From Superficieibacter electus (GTDB lineage Bacteria; Pseudomonadota; Gammaproteobacteria; Enterobacterales; Enterobacteriaceae), in assembly GCF_002915575.1 (NCBI RefSeq), contig NZ_PQGD01000004.1, forward strand, positions 62,001 through 126,000: DNA of 64,000 nt, given 5' to 3'. A program made the position numbers and the translations under genes. Shown here in pieces: positions 9,666 to 17,948 of the stretch (position 1 is its first letter; each line of letters begins with the position of its first letter). A model generated the notes under the pieces. The model was not told where the DNA came from and searched no databases. It saw only the letters and a program-made list of their open reading frames with translations.

Positions 9666-10568
9666 ATGGATCTTAAAAGGTTACGATATTTCTGTCGGGT
9701 GGTGGAGCACGGTTCGGTAAGCCAGGCGGCGAAAGCACTTAATATGGCGCAGCCACCTTTGAGTAAACGCATTCAGGAACTGGAAGAGGAGCTTCACGTC
9801 GCCTTATTTATTCGCCGGGGCAATCGTATAGAACCCACCGAAGCGGGATATTTCCTTTATCGAAAAGCATGTGAAATATTACGTCAGGTTGAAGATACGG
9901 CGCGAGAAACGGTGGAAATAGCTCATCAGGATAAGTTTCGTTTGCGAATAGGCTTAACACATTTGTTTCAGAGCTATTTTAAGCCTTTGCTTCTTGAGTT
10001 ATATAAGCGGCACCCGCGTGCGGAGATCAATATCTCCGTTACCGATTCCAGTCACCTGGAAACAATGCTGAACGAAGGCGCGGTAGACCTTGCACTTATT
10101 CAGCGACCTTATCGCAGCGAAGGTTATGATTTTGTCTCTTTCGATCCGGTCAGGCTGGTGGCGGTGATCAGTAAAAAGTGTCTGGCTGAGAAACCGCAGG
10201 AGCCTTTTGACTATCATGCGCTGGCGGCATTTCCGTTAGTATTACTGCACCGGGCGAAGGATTCAGGCACCTACGAGATACTCCTGGATCTTTTCCGTAA
10301 AGGGGGCGTAACACCGGATGTCATTATGCACATCACCCAGCCGGGGGTGATCCTCGACTGGCTGGAATCCGGGCTGATGGCGGCCACTCTGCTGCCGTCC
10401 TCTGAAGTTGAGGCGGCTAAGCTATCATGCTGTCACGTCGTCGATCTCTTTCCCTCGCCGCAGATTTTCTATCCGGCGCTGGTCAAAATTCCAGGGATGC
10501 CATGGCTGCCGCAGATAATGGAAATCATCACTTGCGGCTATCCTTTTCAACCTCCTGAGACGGTTTAA
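9666..10568 (+). CDS. LysR-family transcriptional regulator
   Basis: 300 residues. The N-terminal winged helix-turn-helix is clear (MDLKRLRYFCRVVEHGSVSQ, then AAKALNMAQPPLSKRIQELE), followed by the periplasmic-binding-protein-like effector domain. ATG at 9666 is preceded by GAGAGGAATT; an upstream in-frame TTG at 9633 lacks such a site. Divergent to the decarboxylase operon with 213 bases between, the standard layout for a LysR activator sensing the pathway substrate, so an aromatic acid is the likely co-inducer (inference). Confidence 0.9.
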   Translation: MDLKRLRYFCRVVEHGSVSQAAKALNMAQPPLSKRIQELEEELHVALFIRRGNRIEPTEAGYFLYRKACEILRQVEDTARETVEIAHQDKFRLRIGLTHLFQSYFKPLLLELYKRHPRAEINISVTDSSHLETMLNEGAVDLALIQRPYRSEGYDFVSFDPVRLVAVISKKCLAEKPQEPFDYHALAAFPLVLLHRAKDSGTYEILLDLFRKGGVTPDVIMHITQPGVILDWLESGLMAATLLPSSEVEAAKLSCCHVVDLFPSPQIFYPALVKIPGMPWLPQIMEIITCGYPFQPPETV

Positions 10569-10643
10569 TGACGGCTAATCATTGGCATCTCTTCACAGGC
10601 TGCTATCATAAGCAACCTGACTTCACCGTATTGGGGATTTGCT

Positions 10644-11363
10644 TTGCACGCAGGAAGCCTGATGACTCGTTCTTTTTGCCTGATGTGTTGCCTCGTGGTT
10701 GCACTGTTTCTGGCTGGCTGCTCGGGCAGCTCTGACTCCGACGGCAACGTCTATACCGTTAAGCGTGGCGATACGCTTTCTCGTATCTCGCGGCTGACCG
10801 GGACCAGCGTGCAGGAACTGGCGCGATTAAACAATATTTCTCCGCCCTATACCATTGAAGTCGGGCAGCGCCTGAAAACAGGCAGCAAAACTACCGCCGG
10901 CAAAAAGTCGTCTAAAAGTACAAAGACCGCCTCCCGTCCCTCGTTGCCACCAGTCTCCTGGCCACCGGTCGGCGATCGCTGCTGGCGCTGGCCGACCAGC
11001 GGTAAAGTCATCCTGCCTTACTCGTCAGCCGACGGCGGTAACAAAGGCATTGATATCACTGCCCGGCGCGGACAGCCGATTTATGCGGCGGGTTCAGGCA
11101 AGGTGGTGTACGTCGGCAATCAGCTCCGTGGCTATGGCAATCTGATCATGATCAAGCATGGCGAGAACTACATCACTGCCTACGCGCACAACGACACGCT
11201 GATGGTCAATAACGGGCAGAACGTGAAGATTGGGCAGCAGATTGCGACGATGGGCAGTACGGATACGGACTCCGTGCGGCTGCATTTCCAGATCCGCTAC
11301 AAAGCGACGGCCATCGATCCGCTGCGTTATCTGCCGCCGCAGGGCAGTAAACCGAAATGCTGA
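10644..11363 (+). CDS. actS: Amidase activator ActS (YgeR), LysM/M23 lipoprotein
   Basis: Outer-membrane lipoprotein with a LysM peptidoglycan-binding domain ([18 protein letters not shown]) and a C-terminal degenerate LytM/M23 domain ([18 protein letters not shown]); in E. coli it activates the cell-wall amidases, chiefly AmiC. Lipobox LAGC gives a lipid-anchored Cys. Two starts are possible: TTG at 10644, whose next residues align with the E. coli N-terminus, or ATG at 10662, which has the better ribosome site AGGAAG. Either gives a working lipoprotein signal. glyU follows, as in E. coli. Confidence 0.93.
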   Translation: MHAGSLMTRSFCLMCCLVVALFLAGCSGSSDSDGNVYTVKRGDTLSRISRLTGTSVQELARLNNISPPYTIEVGQRLKTGSKTTAGKKSSKSTKTASRPSLPPVSWPPVGDRCWRWPTSGKVILPYSSADGGNKGIDITARRGQPIYAAGSGKVVYVGNQLRGYGNLIMIKHGENYITAYAHNDTLMVNNGQNVKIGQQIATMGSTDTDSVRLHFQIRYKATAIDPLRYLPPQGSKPKC

Positions 11364-11397
11364 CGGTGAATTAATCGCCAGTCAAACCAGCAGTCCC

Positions 11398-11425
11398 TTG
11401 CTAACAAGAGCGTAAGGTTTATAAT
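11398..11425 (+). promoter_or_regulatory. Sigma-70 promoter of glyU
   Basis: TTGCTA, 16 bases, then TATAAT at 11420-11425, followed by a GC-rich stretch before the start point near 11432, as expected for a stringently controlled stable-RNA promoter. Confidence 0.75.
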
Positions 11426-11442
11426 GCCTTACGCACTTCAAA

Positions 11443-11516
11443 GCGGGCGTAGTTCAATGGTAGAACGAGAGCTTCCCAAGCTCTATACGAGGGTTCGATT
11501 CCCTTCGCCCGCTCCA
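11443..11516 (+). tRNA. glyU: tRNA-Gly (anticodon CCC)
   Basis: 74 nt cloverleaf: acceptor GCGGGCG pairs with CGCCCGC, D-arm around TTCAATGGTAGAA, anticodon stem GAGCT/AGCTC with loop TTCCCAA (anticodon CCC), T-arm GGGTTCGATTCCC, discriminator T and encoded CCA. In E. coli glyU is the insertion site of the ETT2 island and other islands, and here too the sequence downstream (11.6-36.4 kb) is accessory. Confidence 0.97.
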
Positions 11517-11588
11517 GTTTTCCAAATCACCTCTTAGCCTCAGAACGTCCCTCCCTGGACCTTCCTCTACTTTGCCAATAAACCGTTT

Positions 11589-12941
11589 CTACCTTTTCAT
11601 CGCCTCAACCAGCCTCTGTCGGTCGGATTTGCTTAAATTCCCCGCCAGATTATCCAGGTCTTGCTGACTTAACTGCTGTGGCAAATAGGGCAGCAAAAAG
11701 ATCGCTGCTGATAACCGGCTGTCGCCCGTCCCATCAAGCATATTAACGGCGTCATCGACGCTGATTTTAGCGGGCAAGACGCTGCCCAGTGCTTCTATCG
11801 TGCGACGACGGGTACTGTTCTTGGTTGGGCTTAAAAGTGTCAAAATCGAGGCGCTATCCTGATCTTTGGCGAGGCGCGGAACCAGCAAATAAACGCCGTT
11901 GTACCAAGAATCATTCATGCCTTTTAACATGGCTTCCGTATCGCTTCCTTTCAGGCCAGCAGCTAAATGCGGTGCCACCGCTTCCAGACCGCGTGAACGG
12001 GAGCTGTTTTGTGTACGGCCCAGCAACTGCGCGCCTTCAGCCGCCGTCAGATTTTCCGGCAGCCTTGGCGAAAGCGTATAAAGCGTGGAGGTCCAGCTAT
12101 CATTAGTATTTTCGAGCAGTTTCAGCGTACCGGAAAGCGTCAGCGTATTCGCGAGCGCGGGCTGCATCGCTTCAATGGTATTGTTGCGCTGGCTATTATT
12201 AATAGAGGTCAGCAGCATACCGAAACTGTCTTCCGGGAGAGGCTGTGGCAGTAGATTTACCAGCGTGCGAATGGCTCCGCTGCGGCTGTCGTTCATTGGC
12301 CTGAGGATTTTCTCGACAATGGCCAGGTCAAATGGCGCAACGCCTTTCGGGGCCAGACTCTCAAGCATTCTTGCACGACTTGAAGACGATGTTGTTCCCA
12401 GCAGTGCCAGAACTTCTTCATCTTTAAGATTGTCGGGTAACGCCGGATTTAGCGTATTGACCGTAGAAGCCCAGCTATCGCCGGTTAAATTCAATAACTT
12501 CAGCGCATCAGCAACGGCAATGGGCTGTTCAGTGAAGGGCAGTAGATTCTCAATCAATCGGCTGCGCTGGCTATTGCCGGTGCCGCTCAATAGCGACAGC
12601 ATCTGTCCGGCACTGAGCTTTTGTGTTTCCATGAGCGGACTTTTCTGTAATACCTCAACGCGATCGCTTGCACGCAGTTGTTTAGTACTGGCGACCAGAG
12701 CATTGATGTCGCCCGGTGCGGCGTCGACTTCAGGTATGGCAGAGGTGGCAGTCGTCGCTGGCTCTGATGACGAAGTAGCGGGCGTTTCCGGTTCACTGCG
12801 CGGCGGCTTTTTGGCGAGCGCTGTCTTAGCAGTGATCGGGGCCGCTTCTGGCGCGGGTGTTGATTGCATTGTTTGTGTCTGCTGAGGCGCATCGTTCTGA
12901 GAGGTCAGCGTGAAAACACCAGCAATCGCTAACAGCGCCAC
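11589..12941 (-). CDS. TM-anchored helical-repeat domain, frameshifted continuation of the TIR gene
   Basis: Open frame of 450 codons with no plausible start: its first possible codon (GTG, 12941) lies inside a transmembrane helix whose first half (IYIGVSA) is coded just upstream in the same frame, behind a Pro-rich linker (PLPEKTPPESPKS). That frame meets the TIR frame at the A10 tract 13012-13021; loss of one A gives a single protein of about 637 residues: TIR, linker, TM helix, low-complexity Ser/Thr/Pro/Ala segment, then about ten units of 31-33 residues alternating between an NSxRxRxIEALxPxL type and an NDSWxSTxYxLxPxLP type. I do not recognise the repeat. The repeats should lie in the periplasm if TIR is cytosolic. 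Confidence 0.7.
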   Translation of the reverse strand: MALLAIAGVFTLTSQNDAPQQTQTMQSTPAPEAAPITAKTALAKKPPRSEPETPATSSSEPATTATSAIPEVDAAPGDINALVASTKQLRASDRVEVLQKSPLMETQKLSAGQMLSLLSGTGNSQRSRLIENLLPFTEQPIAVADALKLLNLTGDSWASTVNTLNPALPDNLKDEEVLALLGTTSSSSRARMLESLAPKGVAPFDLAIVEKILRPMNDSRSGAIRTLVNLLPQPLPEDSFGMLLTSINNSQRNNTIEAMQPALANTLTLSGTLKLLENTNDSWTSTLYTLSPRLPENLTAAEGAQLLGRTQNSSRSRGLEAVAPHLAAGLKGSDTEAMLKGMNDSWYNGVYLLVPRLAKDQDSASILTLLSPTKNSTRRRTIEALGSVLPAKISVDDAVNMLDGTGDSRLSAAIFLLPYLPQQLSQQDLDNLAGNLSKSDRQRLVEAMKR

Positions 12942-12999
12942 CGCACTGACACCGATATAGATTTTGGTATTAGATTTAGGTGACTCAGGAGGCGTTTTC

Positions 13000-13503
13000 T
13001 CAGGCAGAGGATTTTTTTTTTGTCTGAGGTGGCGTGGTAGTTTTGGTTGATGCCGGATTGTCCACTACGATAGACGGTTTTGCACCTGACACATGCAGTT
13101 TACTGGCGGCAATCTGGCGGAGAAGCACCTCCGTCAGACGGGTCATCGTTCCCTCATAGTTAGCAAATAAATCGAGAAATTGAGAATTAGTCAAACTGTA
13201 TTCCAGCGCATTACGCGGAACAACATCTTCAATACGCACCGGTATCACAGGTTTGCTTTTGCCGCTGGCGATGGCCATTTCACGAGGAATTTCTTTTGAA
13301 TTATTGGCGTGATCGCTAAATAACAACACCATCGCTGGAGCTGCCTCAAGCGCGTCGACTATGGACTTCTGATAATCGGCACCCGGCTCAATGTCACGGG
13401 AGCTTATCCAGCAAGGAACGCCACGCTTCTCTAGATCGTTAATCAATCGATACGCCCAGTCCCGGTCCCGTGAGGAGTGGCTAATAAAAATAGGTGATGG
13501 CAT
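13000..13503 (-). CDS. TIR-domain protein (frame ends at an A10 tract)
   Basis: TIR domain, residues about 1-130: FISHSSRDRDWAYRL (box 1-like), RGVPCWISSRDIEPG, then VLLFSDHANNSKEIPREMA, where the Glu residues are candidates for the NADase catalytic acid, and VIPVRIED. Bacterial TIRs of this kind hydrolyse or cyclise NAD+. Ribosome site AGGAAAGAGA precedes ATG 13503; the gene begins 30 bases after the SLATT-like gene, in one operon. As read, it ends 12 residues after a Thr/Pro-rich linker at KKKSSA, directly behind ten consecutive A; the TM-repeat domain continues in the next frame. Either a short soluble form, a fused form, or both may be made. Confidence 0.85.
   Translation of the reverse strand: MPSPIFISHSSRDRDWAYRLINDLEKRGVPCWISSRDIEPGADYQKSIVDALEAAPAMVLLFSDHANNSKEIPREMAIASGKSKPVIPVRIEDVVPRNALEYSLTNSQFLDLFANYEGTMTRLTEVLLRQIAASKLHVSGAKPSIVVDNPASTKTTTPPQTKKKSSA
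13012..13021 (-). other. A10 homopolymer at the TIR / TM-repeat frame junction
   Basis: On the coding (minus) strand the junction reads ACA followed by nine A, then TCC. With ten A the TIR frame meets TGA after four codons; with nine A it enters the 450-codon frame without any other change. Tracts of nine or more A are known sites of RNA-polymerase slippage and of replication slippage in enterobacteria, and also of sequencing error. Confidence 0.85.
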
Positions 13504-13533
13504 GTCTATCTCTTTCCTGAAATCAAAATAAAG

Positions 13534-14502
13534 TCATAATGGCAACTTGCTGGAACTGGTGAATATGTACCACTTATCTCTGTCGTCCAGCACTATATCA
13601 AGGAACTGCTTAACCTTTTTGCGCAGCTCCGCGTCATCATCCAGTAAACGTTGCTCATTAGTGACCAGTCCTTGTGCAAAGTTATCCAGCAGGAGTTTTG
13701 TCTGGTGACACTGCTGCGCTAGTTTTTCATATTCAGCAGTGGAGGCAATACCGTGGCAGCAGGATCCAAGTGCGGGAAGAATGGCGGAAAGCGCGGAAAG
13801 CGCCGCAGAGTGAATAAAAAAGTGCGCCAGGCAGCAGAGTAGCGTCAGTATAAAACTCCATTTGGCGATGGCGTGCAGGCGGTGCTGAATAAAATGATAT
13901 TCGTTTTTTTTCTGGGTATTATAGGATAGTTGTCCGCTGACCAGCGTCTGCAAGCAACGCAACATGGCTTCTGTTGAGGGAACAGATGCTGCCAGTACTT
14001 CTTTGGGAATATTATATTTACGGATCACATTATCTGGCTTAAGCCAGGCAATTGCATCCTGATAGCGTAAAATTTCACTGATCGTGCGATGCCGCTGCCA
14101 TTTTCCCCGCCAGTTCTGAAACAAGATACGGCCAGAACCATTGTCTTTATTCGACATCCCAGAGATATAAATGGCGACAATTAAAGCAATAGCCATCAAT
14201 TCCAGTAACACAAAAATATAACCATAGTGATGGAGTGTTTCGTCCTGGAGCATACCTGAAATAGGAATAACCGCGAATACTACGGCGAGGAAGCCAAGGG
14301 TATAGCTCAATAAAACACCGCCACGGAATAAGCAGCTGTAATGATGCGATTGATCTTCATGCCAGTTTAGATCACGCCATGCATCTGCATTAAGCGTCGG
14401 CTCAAGCTCGCTGGCATGGTTTTTCAGTGATTGACTGTGTTTCTTTAAATAAGCGTTATGCCGAATAGAAACTTGTTTAAGCATAAAGTGTAAAGGGTTC
14501 AT
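13534..14502 (-). CDS. SLATT-like multi-pass membrane protein
   Basis: 322 residues. Two hydrophobic pairs are visible: VLLSYTLGFLAVVFAVIPI and YIFVLLELMAIALIVAIYI (about residues 60-117), and WSFILTLLCCLAHFFIH with LSALSAILPALGSCCHG (about 215-250), the latter leading into a long helix (STAEYEKLAQQCHQTK). This 2TM-plus-helix layout, together with the neighbouring SLOG gene, fits the SLATT effector class (SMODS- and SLOG-associating 2TM) proposed to form membrane pores in nucleotide-signalling conflict systems. It overlaps the SLOG gene by 4 bases (ATGA), so they are translationally coupled. Family placement is by pattern and context, not by a search. Confidence 0.65.
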   Translation of the reverse strand: MNPLHFMLKQVSIRHNAYLKKHSQSLKNHASELEPTLNADAWRDLNWHEDQSHHYSCLFRGGVLLSYTLGFLAVVFAVIPISGMLQDETLHHYGYIFVLLELMAIALIVAIYISGMSNKDNGSGRILFQNWRGKWQRHRTISEILRYQDAIAWLKPDNVIRKYNIPKEVLAASVPSTEAMLRCLQTLVSGQLSYNTQKKNEYHFIQHRLHAIAKWSFILTLLCCLAHFFIHSAALSALSAILPALGSCCHGIASTAEYEKLAQQCHQTKLLLDNFAQGLVTNEQRLLDDDAELRKKVKQFLDIVLDDRDKWYIFTSSSKLPL

Positions 14503-15101
14503 TTTTCCTGCGCTATGTCCAAAGATATTAATTTGCGTTGAGTGGTTATTTTTCTGTTGCCCAATTTCTGAAAATAATGATATTGCTCTTCATTCACCGA
14601 AGCTTTCAGTGAATCAAAATCCTGAAATAATTGGGTAATCTGTGCGGTGCCGCCCATGCCCAGTGCAGGTTTTCCATTCCAGGCAGAGAAAAGAACATCG
14701 GACTGATTTGCGATATAGACCCCAACGCTGAGGTATTGAAAATCCCGTCCGCTGGTCATGGGCTGCACTTCGCTGTCCGTTAGCCATGGGCAACGCGGTA
14801 AGGTAAAAACCGTGTGTGCTTTTTCAAGTAGAGTATGAAATTCCCTGATGGTATCTGGAAAATCCTGCTCATAATTTTTTTGCTCAAGAGGAAGTGGTAC
14901 GCTATAAGGAATACCTAATTGTATTAATGCCTGGGCAAAAATACGGTCTGCGCCGTCGGCGAGAGGGGTCAAACCGTCTACTAGCGTCCCACTGGTGTAT
15001 AATAACTCCCCCTGACGTAATAGCGTTTGCAACAGTTTCTCAGGATGCGGTATACGCCGGTGCCCGGTAATCCCCCAAACTGTTTTTTTCTGCGCAGACA
15101 T
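14499..15101 (-). CDS. SLOG-domain (YpsA/DprA-like) predicted nucleotide-binding protein
   Basis: 200 residues. Rossmann-like SLOG pattern: VWGITGHRRIP near the N-terminus, LVDGLTPLADGADRIFAQ with the Gly-rich nucleotide loop, and a third conserved strand before ANQSDVLFSAWNG. SLOG domains bind NAD-derived or other nucleotides; in Thoeris ThsA a SLOG domain senses the cyclic ADP-ribose isomer made by a TIR protein. ATG 15101 is chosen over GTG 15110 because TAAGG lies 8 bases ahead. First gene of the four-part operon; 87 bases separate it from the beta-lactamase stop. Confidence 0.75.
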   Translation of the reverse strand: MSAQKKTVWGITGHRRIPHPEKLLQTLLRQGELLYTSGTLVDGLTPLADGADRIFAQALIQLGIPYSVPLPLEQKNYEQDFPDTIREFHTLLEKAHTVFTLPRCPWLTDSEVQPMTSGRDFQYLSVGVYIANQSDVLFSAWNGKPALGMGGTAQITQLFQDFDSLKASVNEEQYHYFQKLGNRKITTQRKLISLDIAQEK

Positions 15102-15188
15102 GTTAAGCACCTTATCTTCAGGCTATTCACACGACAGATTACAGGATGTAACTGACATTGCAACTGCCAAAGTCAATAGTCCTTATCT

Positions 15189-16055
15189 CTATTTTGCAGG
15201 AGTGTTAGCATTAAAAAGCTGCCTGCCAATATCCGCAATTGCCGCATCTGCCGCTTTCATGGGCATGTTGGTTTGGGTGATATAAATCGCCAGATAAAAC
15301 GGCGGTTTCTCCGGCGGATAAACGGCGGCAATAATCGCGCGTGAGCCATGGCCGCCCGCTCCTGTTTTATCGGCTATCGCCCAGCCTGCGGGCAGCGTGG
15401 CGCGTAACAACGCGTCGGCCACTTTATCGTCCCGCATCCAGGTATCCAGCATTTTACGATCGGCCTGCGAGAGTGTGTCTGAAGCTAAAAGTTGATGTAA
15501 TGCCAGCGCCATATTTTTCGGCGTTGAAGTATCCCGCACATCGCCGGGCGTGGCTTCATTCAGCGTTGGTTCAGTGCGATCCAGACGGGTAACGTGATCA
15601 TCGATGCTGCGCATGAATTGCGTGACCGCTGGAGGACCGCCGAGATACTCAAGCAGACGATTAGCAGCGGTATTATCGCTGTAGCTCACCGCTGCGGAAC
15701 ACAGCGTGCGCAGGGTAAGGGTGGCTGGCGACAGATGATTTTTCGTTATCGGGGAATATTCCAGTAGTTTCTCTGGTTGAATAGAAACCGTCTGCTCCAG
15801 CGAACCGCCGCTTTTATGCAACTTGTCGAGCAGGGCGGCGCAGGCCAGTACTTTAAACGTACTGGTCAGCGGAAAACGTTCATCCTGCCGCCAGCTAAAA
15901 ACAGGGACACCGTGTTCATTGACTACTGCCATGCCGATTCGGGCGTTCAGGCGCGTTTCATATTGTTGAAGGACATTTGTTATGGCTGACGAGGCGGCCT
16001 GAACCGGCGGGAGCAGTGTAAAAAGTGTCAAAACCATGATGGCGAGGCGTTGCAT
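15189..16055 (-). CDS. Class A beta-lactamase (chromosomal MAL/CKO-like)
   Basis: Serine beta-lactamase secreted to the periplasm. 288 residues with a Sec signal peptide (cleavage after VQAA or nearby). All class A motifs are present: STFK (Ser70/Lys73), SDN (130-132), EPTLN (Glu166/Asn170) and KTG (234-236). Position 104 region and the GAGGHGSR stretch after KTG differ from TEM/SHV. No ampR/LysR regulator is adjacent, unlike CdiA/Sed-type Citrobacter enzymes, which suggests the constitutive C. koseri type; the exact allele cannot be assigned here. It lies 63 bases behind the GH15 gene on the same strand. Confidence 0.93.
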   Translation of the reverse strand: MQRLAIMVLTLFTLLPPVQAASSAITNVLQQYETRLNARIGMAVVNEHGVPVFSWRQDERFPLTSTFKVLACAALLDKLHKSGGSLEQTVSIQPEKLLEYSPITKNHLSPATLTLRTLCSAAVSYSDNTAANRLLEYLGGPPAVTQFMRSIDDHVTRLDRTEPTLNEATPGDVRDTSTPKNMALALHQLLASDTLSQADRKMLDTWMRDDKVADALLRATLPAGWAIADKTGAGGHGSRAIIAAVYPPEKPPFYLAIYITQTNMPMKAADAAIADIGRQLFNANTPAK

Positions 16056-16118
16056 ATTTATGTCTCTTCCTTTTATTGATTGAGAAATGCAACGGCCAGC
16101 ATAGCAGCACTGAAGCCA

Positions 16119-17948
16119 TCATGGCTGCCACGTTTGCTCCTTCCCGGACATCTTCTTGTTGAGATAATATGCCGCGCTAATCAGCGCCAGGTGTGACAAT
16201 GCCTGAGGGAAATTGCCCAGCGCGTGACCCCAGGCATCAAACTCCTCGGCGTAAAGTCCAAGGTGGTTGGCGTATTTCAGCGCTTTCTCGAATTCTTCCC
16301 GCGCTTCATCCAGCCGGTCCGCACGGGCAAGACATTCGATATACCAGAAGGAACAGGCAACGAAATATCCTTCTTCGCCATGAAGTGAATCGGCTGGCGT
16401 TTCGCTGGCAATGTAGCGGCGCACCATACCATCGCGCACCAGCTTAGTTTTGATCGCATCAAGGGTGGCAAGCCAGTCAGGATCTTTGGCGCTGACGAAG
16501 CGCAGTAACGGCATCAGCAGCATTGACGCGTCCAGATCGGTACCGTGACGGGTAGAGGTAAAATGCCCCTGTTTCTCATTCCAGAAGTTTTTCCAGATAT
16601 CTTCGCGAATAGCCTGACGCGCGCTTTCCCAGCGCTGGTACGGCATCGATAGTGAGCGCTTTGCTCCGAGGCGCAGCGCGCGATCCAACGCCACCCAGCA
16701 CATTAACCGCGAATAGAGAAAATGTTCGGCTTCACCGCGCATCTCCCAGATCCCGGCGTCGGGGGTATTCCAGATATCACAGACGTGATCGACCAGTTTG
16801 ATGACGTGCTCCCACGCCCGGTGAGGGATGCCATCTCCGTATTTTGTCGCCAGATACAGGGTGTCCAGCAGTTCGCCATAAATATCCAGCTGCCGCTGTT
16901 TATATGCATCGTTACCGATACGCACCGGCACCGACTCACAATAACCTTTTAAATGCGTCAGTTCTTCTTCGGTAAGCTCGGTGCTACAGTCCATTCGGTA
17001 CATCACCTGTAATTTTTCAGGATCGAAACGGCTGGCTTCCATACACCGCCCCACCCAGCGGCCAAACGCGGCGGCTTCATCGACATAACCAAGCCGAATC
17101 AGGGCATAGCAACTAAAAGAGGAATCGCGTATCCAGGCGGCGCGATAGTCCCAGTTGCGTTCGCCGCCGAGCAGTTCGGGAAGGCCGAAGGTCGCAGCCG
17201 CGGCAATCGAGCCGTAGGATTTTGAACTGAGCAGTTTAAGCACCAGCGCCGAGCGAATAAGAATTTCATGCCAGCGACCTTTGTATTTGTTTTTGTCCAC
17301 CCACTGTTGCCACCAGTTCAGGGTGTTCTGCTGGTGCTGCACAACATCCTGTTTTTTCCAGCGTTTCACCTCATCTCCACCGAGTATGAAAAATGCCTCT
17401 TCGCCAGCGCTCAGGGTAAACGTACTGTCCAGGAAACCGTCTTTTTCATCTAACGGGATGGACGTTCGTAAGGTGATTTTGTCGTCATTTTCACCCTGCC
17501 AGACCACAAATGTCTTATTCACCTGGGGAGAGGGGGCGTTTCTGGCATAGTCGAAATTTACCCGGCATTTCAGGTTAATACTGGCTTCGCCCTGATCCAC
17601 CCTCAGACGGCGAATGATGCAGGGCAGGGCGTCGTTCTGCTCTCTAATCGGCATAAAATCGGTCAATTCAACGATCGCACCTTCCGTGAGCCAGCGCGTC
17701 TGAAGCAGATTGCTGTCAGGCAAATACGACTGAAGCGCCCGCCATCTGTCCCCTTGCGGCGACAGAGAAAAAAAGCCCGCCCGTTCGTCATCCAGCAGCG
17801 AGACAAAAAGTGAAGGACTGTCCAGGTCGGGCCAGCAAAGGAAATCGATAGCGCCGTCGGACGTGACTAACGCACAGGTGCGTAAATCACCGATGATCCC
17901 GTGGTCGCCTATAGGCCTTAATGATTGTCTGTGCTTATTCTTTTTCAT
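16119..17948 (-). CDS. Glycoside hydrolase family 15 (glucoamylase/trehalase-like)
   Basis: 609 residues, cytosolic (no signal peptide). The N-terminal beta-sandwich (trehalase-like domain: RPIGDHGIIGDLRTCALV, IDFLCWPDLDSPS) precedes an (alpha/alpha)6 barrel with the GH15 signatures GERNWDYRAAWIRDSSF and EEGYFVACSFWYIECLARA. Members act on alpha-glucosides including trehalose or kojibiose-like substrates; the substrate here is not readable. Monocistronic-looking, with a 413-base region upstream. Confidence 0.9.
   Translation of the reverse strand: MKKNKHRQSLRPIGDHGIIGDLRTCALVTSDGAIDFLCWPDLDSPSLFVSLLDDERAGFFSLSPQGDRWRALQSYLPDSNLLQTRWLTEGAIVELTDFMPIREQNDALPCIIRRLRVDQGEASINLKCRVNFDYARNAPSPQVNKTFVVWQGENDDKITLRTSIPLDEKDGFLDSTFTLSAGEEAFFILGGDEVKRWKKQDVVQHQQNTLNWWQQWVDKNKYKGRWHEILIRSALVLKLLSSKSYGSIAAAATFGLPELLGGERNWDYRAAWIRDSSFSCYALIRLGYVDEAAAFGRWVGRCMEASRFDPEKLQVMYRMDCSTELTEEELTHLKGYCESVPVRIGNDAYKQRQLDIYGELLDTLYLATKYGDGIPHRAWEHVIKLVDHVCDIWNTPDAGIWEMRGEAEHFLYSRLMCWVALDRALRLGAKRSLSMPYQRWESARQAIREDIWKNFWNEKQGHFTSTRHGTDLDASMLLMPLLRFVSAKDPDWLATLDAIKTKLVRDGMVRRYIASETPADSLHGEEGYFVACSFWYIECLARADRLDEAREEFEKALKYANHLGLYAEEFDAWGHALGNFPQALSHLALISAAYYLNKKMSGKEQTWQP

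Noticed and set aside
11490-11516. Attachment-site duplication of the glyU 3' end
   Set aside because: No second copy of the 3' end seen downstream and no integrase gene in the window.
12085-12885. 266-codon plus-strand frame over the repeat region
   Set aside because: Antisense of the repeated domain; composition Ser/Leu-rich and no start signal.
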